Positions 55,753 through 64,000 of a stretch of 64,000 bases of DNA are shown here, in pieces (the first letter of the stretch is position 1; every line of letters begins with the position of its first letter). Location of the stretch: NCBI GenBank assembly GCA_017405865.1, contig JAFQZN010000045.1, positions 1 to 64,000 of the forward strand, given 5' to 3'. The notes beneath the pieces were generated by a model. That model saw only the letters and a program-made list of their open reading frames with translations. It ran no database searches and had not been told where the DNA came from. The DNA comes from Oscillospiraceae bacterium. Its GTDB lineage: Bacteria > Bacillota > Clostridia > Oscillospirales > Oscillospiraceae. The position numbers were made by a program, and so were the translations under genes.

Positions 55753-57657
55753 ATGGAACAGAATCTACAGAATGCGGTCAAGCGCTTTTCCGACGGCGAC
55801 GAGCTGCGCGCCTACACCTTTCTCGGCTGCCATAAGGCGCAGCGCGACGGCAAGGACGGCTATGTGTTCCGCGTCTGGGCGCCGAACGCGCACGGCGTCA
55901 GCGTAACGGGCGACTGGAATTTCTGGAATGAGGAAGACATGCCGATGACATGGCTGAAAAACGGCGTGTGGGAAGCCTTTTCGCCGTTTGCACAGGAGGG
56001 ACAGGCCTATAAATTCTGCATCCGCAGACCGGACGGCAGCCGCGTGTATAAGTCCGATCCCTACGGCTTCCGTATGATGGACCGCCCGGACACCTCCAGC
56101 CGCGTCTGCACGCTGGAGGGCTATGCGTGGGGCGACGCCGCCTACCGCAGGCAGCAGGGCAAGAAAAAGCTCCTGGATAGCCCGATAAATATCTACGAGA
56201 TGCACTTCGGCTCGTGGAAGCGCAAGGAGGACGGCAGCTGCTTCAGCTACGAGGAGCTTGCCGACGAGCTGATCCCGTACCTCAAGGAAATGGGCTATAC
56301 GCATATCGAGCTGATGCCGCTTTCCGAATATCCCTACGATCCGTCGTGGGGCTATCAGGTGACCGGCTACTATGCGCCGACGGCGCGTTACGGCGCGCCG
56401 CAGCAGTTCATGAAATTCGTGGACAAGTGCCATCAGGCGGGGATCGGCGTCCTGCTCGACTGGGTGCCGGCGCATTTCCCGAAGGATGAGAACGGGCTTT
56501 ACGAATTTGACGGCACCTGCTGCTACGAGCTGTCCGACCCCATGATGAACGAGCATCCGGACTGGACGACGCGTATCTTCGATTTCGGCAAGGGCGAGGT
56601 GCAGTCCTTCCTGATCTCCAACGCGGTTTACTGGCTGGAAATGTACCATATCGACGGGCTGCGCGTGGACGCGGTCGCCGCGATGCTTTATCTGGACTAC
56701 GGAAGAAGAGAGTATCATCCCAACCGCTACGGCGGAAAGGAGAATCTCGAGGCGATCGCTTTCCTGCGCAAGCTCAACCGCGCGGTCTTCTCCGTCCGAC
56801 GCAACGCCATCACCGCTGCGGAGGAATCCACCGCCTTCCCGATGGTGACGAAGCCCGACTATGACGGCGGCCTCGGCTTCCTGTTCAAATGGAACATGGG
56901 CTGGATGAACGACATGCTCCGGTATATGTCGCTCGACCCGCTCTTCCGGAAGGGAAGCCACAACAACCTGACCTTCTCGATGACATACGCGTATTCGGAG
57001 AATTTCATCTTGCCTCTGTCGCATGATGAGGTGGTGCACGGCAAGTGCTCCCTCATCAATAAGATGCCCGGCAGCTACGATGAAAAATTCAACAATCTTC
57101 GCGCTTTCTACGGGTACATGATCGGCCATCCCGGCAAGAAGCTGAGCTTCATGGGCAACGAATTTGCCCAGTTTATCGAATGGAAGTACGATCAGGGTTT
57201 GGACTGGCTCCTGCTCGAATATGAGCGCCACAGCCAGATGCGTTCCTATGTGCGCGATCTGAACCATTTCTATCTCGACAACAGCAGTCTTTGGAACAAC
57301 GACTCCGACTGGAACGGCTTCAAGTGGATCTCGGCGGACGACCGCGACAACAGCGTGGTCGCCTTCCGGCGCATCGATCGCCGCGGCAGAGAGCTGATCT
57401 GCGTGTGCAATTTCTGCCCGGTGAAGCGGGAGCATTACCGCCTCGGCCTGCCAAAGGCAGGGGAGTACGTACCGGTCTTCAACAGCGACGAAGTCAAATA
57501 CGGCGGCACGGGAACGGAGCTTCCCGACGTCGCTGCGGAAAAAATACCCATGCACGGTCTGCCGTTCTCCGGCGAGTTCACCCTCGCCCCGATGTCGACG
57601 ACCTATTACCGGCGCAAAACAACGACGAAAAAAACGAATAATGACAAGGAGAGATGA
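55753..57657 (+). CDS. glgB: 1,4-alpha-glucan branching enzyme GlgB
   Basis: This 634-aa GH13 enzyme introduces alpha-1,6 branches into glycogen. It has a CBM48 domain (about 35-125, [21 protein letters not shown]), then the catalytic barrel with the nucleophile Asp306 in [15 protein letters not shown], the acid/base motif AEEST (E357/E358) and the third acidic site in [13 protein letters not shown]-terminal all-beta domain follows. AAAGGAGG precedes the ATG. It is the first gene of the glg operon. Confidence 0.95.
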   Translation: MEQNLQNAVKRFSDGDELRAYTFLGCHKAQRDGKDGYVFRVWAPNAHGVSVTGDWNFWNEEDMPMTWLKNGVWEAFSPFAQEGQAYKFCIRRPDGSRVYKSDPYGFRMMDRPDTSSRVCTLEGYAWGDAAYRRQQGKKKLLDSPINIYEMHFGSWKRKEDGSCFSYEELADELIPYLKEMGYTHIELMPLSEYPYDPSWGYQVTGYYAPTARYGAPQQFMKFVDKCHQAGIGVLLDWVPAHFPKDENGLYEFDGTCCYELSDPMMNEHPDWTTRIFDFGKGEVQSFLISNAVYWLEMYHIDGLRVDAVAAMLYLDYGRREYHPNRYGGKENLEAIAFLRKLNRAVFSVRRNAITAAEESTAFPMVTKPDYDGGLGFLFKWNMGWMNDMLRYMSLDPLFRKGSHNNLTFSMTYAYSENFILPLSHDEVVHGKCSLINKMPGSYDEKFNNLRAFYGYMIGHPGKKLSFMGNEFAQFIEWKYDQGLDWLLLEYERHSQMRSYVRDLNHFYLDNSSLWNNDSDWNGFKWISADDRDNSVVAFRRIDRRGRELICVCNFCPVKREHYRLGLPKAGEYVPVFNSDEVKYGGTGTELPDVAAEKIPMHGLPFSGEFTLAPMSTTYYRRKTTTKKTNNDKER

Positions 57658-57659
57658 GC

Positions 57660-58847
<1,188 letters not shown>

Positions 58848-58872
58848 AATAAAGAAAGGGAGGGTTCACATC

Positions 58873-59991
58873 ATGAGTACAATGGGTATCATCTTTGCGA
58901 ATATCTATGACAGCTCCCTCGGGGAACTGACCAACAAGCGCACGATGGCGTCGCTGCCTTACGGCGGCCGCTACCGTCAGATCGACTTTTCCCTGTCTAA
59001 TATGACCAACTCCGGTATCCGTCATATCGGCGTCATCACGAAGTACAACTACCAGTCCCTGATGAACCACATCGGCTCCGGTCAGGAATGGGATCTGGAG
59101 CTGGAGGAGGGCGGTCTTGAATTCCTCTCCCCGTACGCCACGGATCACAACGCGAGCTATCGCGGCAAGCTCGAGGCACTGAATTCCGCCATGAGCTTCC
59201 TCAAGTACGCCAAGGAGGAATACGTCATCCTCGTTGACAGCGGCGTTCTTTGCGCGATCGACTTCAACGAACTGCTCGAGCATCACATCGCCTCCGGCGC
59301 GGACGTGACGGTCTGCGTCAAGACCGGCATCGCCAACGGCGAAAAGCAGCTGGATATGGCGGTGAAGGTAGACAAGAAAAACGCAGTCACCGACATCGCC
59401 GTTGACTACTGCGCGGATGAAAGCTATCTGGCTTCCATGGGCATTTTCGTCATGCGCCGCGACCGCTTGATCCGCGAGGTCACGGAGGCTGTTGCTCACA
59501 ACCGCTACCGCTTCGAGCGAGATCTGGTGATGCACGGCTTCGCCGACGGCAGCCTGAAGATCAACGCCTACAAATTCCAGGGCGTCGCGCTGTTCAACGA
59601 GAGCACGGCGGAATTCTTCCACAACAATCTGGCACTGCTGGAGCGGAAGATCCGCGAGGGGCTGTTCCGCCGTCCGGGTCGCACGATCTACACCAAGGTA
59701 CGCAACGAGATCCCGTCCTACTACGGCGAGAGCTCCGAGGTCGACGACTGCATGGTTGCCGACGGCTGCGTGCTTGAGGGTACGGCGATCCATTCCATCC
59801 TGTTCCGCGGCGTGAAGCTCGCCAAAAACGCGACCGTCAAGGACAGCATCATCATGTCCGACGTCACGATCGGCGAGGGCGCGGAGCTGGAAAACGTAAT
59901 TCTGGACAAGGACGTCGTGGTCGGCGCGGGCAAGAAGCTGCGCGGCACCTATGAGCATCCGCTCATTCTCAAAAGGGGAGAAATCGTATGA
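58873..59991 (+). CDS. glgD: GlgD, ADP-glucose pyrophosphorylase-like regulatory subunit
   Basis: This 372-aa paralogue of GlgC lacks the GGxGxRLxxLT nucleotide loop; the corresponding N-terminus reads IIFANIYDSSLGELTNKRTM. It keeps LPYGGRYRQIDFSLSNMTNSGIRHIG and the C-terminal beta-helix. In Firmicutes, GlgD alone is poorly active and boosts GlgC in a GlgC/GlgD heteromer. The absent loop fits a non-catalytic, regulatory role. Its stop overlaps the glgA start as ATGA. Confidence 0.93.
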   Translation: MSTMGIIFANIYDSSLGELTNKRTMASLPYGGRYRQIDFSLSNMTNSGIRHIGVITKYNYQSLMNHIGSGQEWDLELEEGGLEFLSPYATDHNASYRGKLEALNSAMSFLKYAKEEYVILVDSGVLCAIDFNELLEHHIASGADVTVCVKTGIANGEKQLDMAVKVDKKNAVTDIAVDYCADESYLASMGIFVMRRDRLIREVTEAVAHNRYRFERDLVMHGFADGSLKINAYKFQGVALFNESTAEFFHNNLALLERKIREGLFRRPGRTIYTKVRNEIPSYYGESSEVDDCMVADGCVLEGTAIHSILFRGVKLAKNATVKDSIIMSDVTIGEGAELENVILDKDVVVGAGKKLRGTYEHPLILKRGEIV

Positions 59992-61418
59992 AAATCGCAA
60001 TGGTAGCCTCCGAGGCGGCTCCGTTCGTCAAAACGGGCGGTCTGGGAGACGTTATGCAGGCGCTGCCTGCGGAGCTGGCAAAAATCAAGGGCAACGAGAT
60101 CTGCCTGTTTTTGCCGTACTATAAGAAAATCAAGCAGAATCCGGGCATCGAGGTCGAGTCCGTCGGCTCGTTCTCCATGGAGCTGTCGTGGCGCGAGAGC
60201 TACGTCGGCATCTTCCGCCTGAAGAGCCGCAGGAAGAAGCTGCAGGTCTACTTCATCGACAACGACTACTACTTCGGCGCACGTGGCTCGGTCTACGGCG
60301 ACTTTGACGACGGCGAGCGCTTCGCCTATTATTCCAAGGCGGTCATGGCCGCGCTGTACTATCTGGACTTCAAGCCCGACATCCTGCACTGCCACGACTG
60401 GCAGTCGGCGATGGCGCTGGTCTACTGCCGCGCGCTGTACGGTCAGTGGTGTCCTTACACCAAGACCGTCTTTACCATCCACAATGTCGAGTATCAGGGC
60501 TGGGCGGACGCAGGCTTCTTTGAAAACACCCTCGGCCTGCCGGCAGAGTACCTCGGGCATCTGACCTTCGACGGCGCGATCAACATGATGAAGGGCGCCA
60601 TCGAGGTGGCGGACATCGTGACCACCGTCTCCAAGACCTACGCCGAGGAGCTTCGCTATCCGTACTATGCGCACCGCCTGGACGGCGTTCTGCGCGAAAA
60701 ATGGCTCTGGGGCATCACCAACGGCATTGATACCACGGTATACAATCCCGAGACTGACCCGGCGCTCAAGCAGAACTACAGCGCAAAGAATATGAAGGGC
60801 AAGTGGGACAACAAGCTGGAGCTGCGCAAAGAGCTCGGTCTGCGGACGGATACGGACGCGCCGATCCTCGCCATGGTGTCGCGCCTCGCGGGGCATAAGG
60901 GCATCGACCTGCTGTGCTACATCGCAAACCGCCTGATGGAGCGGGAGATCCAGCTCGTCATCGTCGGCACGGGCGAGAAGCAGTACGAATATGCGCTCAG
61001 CTCGATCGCAAAGCAGCATCCGGGCAAGGTGTCGGTGCAGCTGGCGTTCGATCCGGCGCTTGCCTCACGCGTCTACGCCGGCGCGGATATGTATCTGATG
61101 CCGTCGAAGTCCGAACCCTGCGGCCTGTCGCAGCTGATCGCCATGCACTACGGCACGGTTCCCGTCGTCGCCAGCACCGGCGGTCTGCGCGATACCGTCC
61201 TGCCGTATAACGGCGAGACGGGCGAGGGCAGAGGCTTTACCTTCCAGAGCTATAACGCCGACGATTTCCTCGGCGCGATCGACCGCGCGGTAGGCCTGTA
61301 CTACAACGACCGCGACCGCTGGAACGCGCTTGCAAAGCACGACATGGAAATCGACTTCAGCTGGCGCGTACCCGCTGCCGAATATATGCAGCTTTATACC
61401 GAGCTGCGCAACAAGTAA
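59988..61418 (+). CDS. glgA: Glycogen synthase GlgA
   Basis: This 476-aa GT5 enzyme elongates alpha-1,4-glucan from ADP-glucose. The signature KTGGLGDVMQALP binds ADP-glucose; HCHDWQSAMALVYC and the C-terminal SKSEPCGLSQLIAMHYGTVPV also match. It is coupled to glgD by a 4-bp overlap. Length and order are normal for a clostridial glg operon. Confidence 0.95.
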   Translation: MKIAMVASEAAPFVKTGGLGDVMQALPAELAKIKGNEICLFLPYYKKIKQNPGIEVESVGSFSMELSWRESYVGIFRLKSRRKKLQVYFIDNDYYFGARGSVYGDFDDGERFAYYSKAVMAALYYLDFKPDILHCHDWQSAMALVYCRALYGQWCPYTKTVFTIHNVEYQGWADAGFFENTLGLPAEYLGHLTFDGAINMMKGAIEVADIVTTVSKTYAEELRYPYYAHRLDGVLREKWLWGITNGIDTTVYNPETDPALKQNYSAKNMKGKWDNKLELRKELGLRTDTDAPILAMVSRLAGHKGIDLLCYIANRLMEREIQLVIVGTGEKQYEYALSSIAKQHPGKVSVQLAFDPALASRVYAGADMYLMPSKSEPCGLSQLIAMHYGTVPVVASTGGLRDTVLPYNGETGEGRGFTFQSYNADDFLGAIDRAVGLYYNDRDRWNALAKHDMEIDFSWRVPAAEYMQLYTELRNK

Positions 61419-61451
61419 TCTATACATAAGAGAAACACTTTAGGAGGACCC

Positions 61452-63899
61452 ATGAATAAGCAAAAACCCAAGGAAACGACCAAGCTGCGCGAGGTGGTCG
61501 ATCAGAAGCAGAACGTTATGACGGAGCTGGAGGACTGCATGCGCCGAATTTTCGGCTGCGGGCTGAACGAAGCGACGGAAAAGCAGGTCTACCGCGCGCT
61601 GTGCCTCATGATCAGGGAAAAGCTGACGGAGCTGAACGGCGCGTTCAACGATGAAGTGGCGCAGAAGGAGCAGAAGGAAGTCTATTATATGTCGATGGAA
61701 TTCCTCGTCGGCACCAGTCTGCGCAACAATCTGTTCAATCTCGGCATTGAAAAGGAGACGCGCGACGGCCTGAAGAAGTACGGCTTCGACATCGACGCGA
61801 TCTATGCGCTTGAGCCGGATGCGGGTCTCGGCAACGGCGGTCTCGGCAGACTTGCCTCGTGCTATATGGACGCGGCGACCGGCCTTGGCTATCCCGTCAC
61901 CGGCTATTCCATCCGCTATGAATTCGGCATCTTCCGTCAGAAGATCGTCGACGGCTGGCAGATGGAATTCCCCGACAACTGGCTGGAAATGGGTGACGTC
62001 TGGCTGCGCTCCCGCGAGGACGACGCAGTCGAGGTCCGCTTCGGCGGCGAGGTGCGCGAGTGGATGGACAACGGAAAGTTCAAGATCGCGCAGGTCGGCT
62101 ACAATTCCGTCACGGCAGTGCCGCACGACCTCTTCATCTCCGGCTACGGCAGCAAGGCGGTCAACCGTCTGATCCTCTGGAGCGCAAAGCTTCCGCAGAG
62201 CTTCGATATGGCGGCGTTCTCCCGCGGCGACTACGTCCGCGCGCTGGAGCAAAACGCCATGGCCGAGACGATTTCCAAGGTCCTCTATCCCGCCGACGAT
62301 CATATTCAGGGCAAGCGCCTGCGTCTGAAGCAGCAGTACCTGCTGGTCTCTGCTTCCATGCAGAGCATCCTGAAGAAGCATCTGAAGCGCTATCATACCT
62401 TTGACAACCTGCCCGACAAGGTCGCCATCCACATCAACGATACGCATCCTGCGCTGTGTGTGCCGGAGCTGATGCGCATTCTGGTGGACGACTACGAATA
62501 CGGCTGGGATCAGGCGTGGGACATCACCTGCAGAACCCTGTCCTACACCAACCACACCGTTATGAGCGAGGCGCTCGAGCGCTGGAACGTCGATCTGTTC
62601 CGCGAGCAGCTGCCGCGCGTCTACTCCATCTGCGTGGAGATCAACCGCCGGCTGATCGAGCAGCTGAGCGCCATCTATCCCGGCGACTGGGGCAAGATCA
62701 ACTATATGGCAGTCATCGCAAACAACGAGATCCGCATGGCGAACCTCTGCCTTGCCGCCTGCCATAAGGTCAACGGCGTTTCCAAGCTGCACACGGACAT
62801 CCTGCGCGGCGGCATCTTCCGCGACTATTGCCAGGTCACGCCCGACCGCTTCCTCAACGTTACGAACGGCATCGCGTACCGCCGCTGGCTGTGCCAGTCC
62901 AACCCGCTTTTGACCGATTATCTGACGGGTCTCATCGGCGACGGCTTTATGCGCGACGCAAAGAACCTCGAGGAGCTGCTGCGTTATCAGGATGATAAGC
63001 GGGTGCTTGCGGATCTGCGCGCCATCAAGCGCAAGAACAAGGAACGCCTTGCTGCACTGATCGCAAAGCGCAACGGCATCAAGGTCGATCCGGACTCTCT
63101 GTTCGACATCCAGATCAAGCGCCTGCACGAGTACAAGCGCCAGCTTCTGAACATCCTGCACGTGCTGTATCTGTATAATGAGATTAAGGCGAATCCGTCC
63201 GCGCCCTTCGTGCCGCGCACCTTCATCTTCGCGGCAAAGGCGTCTGCGGGCTACATCCGAGCGAAGCAGACGATCAGCCTGATCGTTGCTGTTTCCAACT
63301 TCATCAACGCCGATCCCGAGGTGCGCGACAAGCTCAAGGTCGTCTTCATCGAGGACTACAAGGTCTCTCTGGCGGAGATCATCATTCCCGCTGCGGACAT
63401 CTCCGAGCAGATCTCCGTCGCCGGCAAGGAAGCCTCCGGCACCGGCAACATGAAGCTGATGATCAACGGCGCAGTCACCATCGGCACACTGGACGGCGCG
63501 AACGTCGAGATCCACGAGCAGGTCGGCGACGACAACATCTTCCTCTTCGGCATGAAGGCGCACGAGGTCGAGGCGCTCTGGCAGCGCGGCTACGATCCGC
63601 TCGAATTCATGACACCGGAGCTGCAGTCCGTCATCACGATGCTGACCTCCGGCGTCCTCGGCCAGCGCTTCGACGATCTGGCGGCGTCCCTGCTGACGAG
63701 CCGCTTCGGAACGGCTGACCCGTATATGACCGTTGCGGACTTCAAGGACTACACGCGCGCGCAGAAGGTCGTCTCGGAGACCTATCCGAACACGCAGAAA
63801 TTCACCAACATGTCGCTGGTCAATATCGCAAAGGCCGGTATCTTCTCCTCCGACCGTGCGGTTGAGGAGTACGCGCAGAACATCTGGCGTCTGAAGTAA
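61452..63899 (+). CDS. glgP: Glycogen/maltodextrin phosphorylase GlgP
   Basis: This 815-aa GT35 enzyme phosphorolyses alpha-1,4-glucan ends to glucose-1-phosphate. The pyridoxal-phosphate lysine is K668 in EASGTGNMKLMINGAVTIGT; the N-terminal part carries GLGNGGLGRLASCYMDA and FPDNWLEMGDVW. AGGAGG lies before the ATG. The last gene of the operon fully inside the window, it lets the cell both store and mobilise glycogen. Confidence 0.95.
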   Translation: MNKQKPKETTKLREVVDQKQNVMTELEDCMRRIFGCGLNEATEKQVYRALCLMIREKLTELNGAFNDEVAQKEQKEVYYMSMEFLVGTSLRNNLFNLGIEKETRDGLKKYGFDIDAIYALEPDAGLGNGGLGRLASCYMDAATGLGYPVTGYSIRYEFGIFRQKIVDGWQMEFPDNWLEMGDVWLRSREDDAVEVRFGGEVREWMDNGKFKIAQVGYNSVTAVPHDLFISGYGSKAVNRLILWSAKLPQSFDMAAFSRGDYVRALEQNAMAETISKVLYPADDHIQGKRLRLKQQYLLVSASMQSILKKHLKRYHTFDNLPDKVAIHINDTHPALCVPELMRILVDDYEYGWDQAWDITCRTLSYTNHTVMSEALERWNVDLFREQLPRVYSICVEINRRLIEQLSAIYPGDWGKINYMAVIANNEIRMANLCLAACHKVNGVSKLHTDILRGGIFRDYCQVTPDRFLNVTNGIAYRRWLCQSNPLLTDYLTGLIGDGFMRDAKNLEELLRYQDDKRVLADLRAIKRKNKERLAALIAKRNGIKVDPDSLFDIQIKRLHEYKRQLLNILHVLYLYNEIKANPSAPFVPRTFIFAAKASAGYIRAKQTISLIVAVSNFINADPEVRDKLKVVFIEDYKVSLAEIIIPAADISEQISVAGKEASGTGNMKLMINGAVTIGTLDGANVEIHEQVGDDNIFLFGMKAHEVEALWQRGYDPLEFMTPELQSVITMLTSGVLGQRFDDLAASLLTSRFGTADPYMTVADFKDYTRAQKVVSETYPNTQKFTNMSLVNIAKAGIFSSDRAVEEYAQNIWRLK

Positions 63900-63900
63900 T

Positions 63901-64000
63901 ATGCGGATACTTTACGACAGCAGACAGCTGCGGCACAAAACCCCGTTCGGCACGATCCGAACGGGGGAGTGCTGTATCATGCGGGTTTTCCTGCCGCGCG
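63901..64000 (+). CDS. 5' end of a probable GH13 alpha-glucan hydrolase (partial)
   Basis: One base after glgP stops, an ATG opens a frame that runs off the window (33 codons). The start MRILYDSRQLRHKTPFGTIR then TGECCIMRVFLPR resembles the N-terminus of Firmicutes pullulanase/amylase-like GH13 proteins (MRILYDSRxxxxKxPFGA type). That would fit debranching or glucan hydrolysis after phosphorolysis. There is no Shine-Dalgarno of note, so it is probably translationally coupled to glgP. A GTTCGG/CCGAAC pairing within these codons is likely coincidental. Confidence 0.6.
   Translation, partial: MRILYDSRQLRHKTPFGTIRTGECCIMRVFLPR

Noticed and set aside
61440..63563. A 707-codon frame antisense to glgP
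   Set aside because: It is a codon-bias shadow of glgP; the sense gene is certain.

Overview
The window looks like a chromosomal segment from a spore-forming, Gram-positive Clostridia, most likely an Oscillospirales/Ruminococcaceae-type gut anaerobe. The reasons are a moderately high GC content, a spoIIAA-spoIIAB-sigF operon, a MurE with the meso-DAP signature DNPR, a clostridial glgB-C-D-A-P glycogen operon, SLH-domain surface protein architecture and typical sigma-A promoters with 16-18 bp spacers. Species assignment is inference; no 16S gene is present.

Layout. 1-370: palindromic repeats and tRNA-Thr. 390-4430 (minus): sigF, spoIIAB, spoIIAA, then a histidine kinase, an OmpR-type regulator and a ComEA-like protein in overlapping order. 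4557-7961 (plus): D,D-carboxypeptidase DacF, family 4 uracil-DNA glycosylase and an SLH protein. 8079-16814: mostly minus-strand housekeeping and accessory genes (YwaF-type membrane protein, M29 aminopeptidase, two GNATs, an orphan BMP-type lipoprotein, a PPC-NUDIX-hypoxanthine glycosylase operon, pssA with a lipid kinase, rsmE), with two short repeat elements. 16930-18145: tRNA-Leu, mntP and a NUDIX hydrolase. 18405-25868: rpoB-rpoC with their own promoter and a ~160-nt leader. 26127-33190: a five-gene molybdenum hydroxylase (xanthine dehydrogenase family) operon. 33425-47527: the division and cell-wall cluster mraZ-rsmH-ftsL-PBP-murE-murF-mraY-ftsW-murG-murA-ftsQ-ftsZ, without murD, murC or ftsA. 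47647-50004: a YerC-type regulator, a methyltransferase, Hsp33 and a zinc-ribbon membrane protein. 50174-50825: five tRNAs (Val, Asp, Phe, Gly, Cys). 51022-55481: a lipoprotein, YegP plus a 72-aa helical protein, a YitT transporter-like protein, and mgtE behind a 190-nt leader carrying a 29-aa upstream ORF. 55753-64000: glgB-glgC-glgD-glgA-glgP and the first 33 codons of a probable GH13 enzyme.

How the genes fit together. The cell-wall cluster makes lipid II (MurA, MurE, MurF, MraY, MurG) and supplies the divisome (FtsL, FtsQ, FtsW, PBP, FtsZ) under a MraZ-type promoter array. The glg operon makes ADP-glucose and elongates, branches and mobilises glycogen. The spoIIA operon sets forespore-specific sigma-F activity.

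The points most worth follow-up are the mgtE leader with its small ORF, the Mo-hydroxylase subunit whose fused [2Fe-2S] domain has lost its cluster cysteines, perfect palindromes and 3'-tail duplications at tRNA genes, arrays of small hairpins separated by GAAATC-type linkers, and the reduced division/cell-wall cluster.
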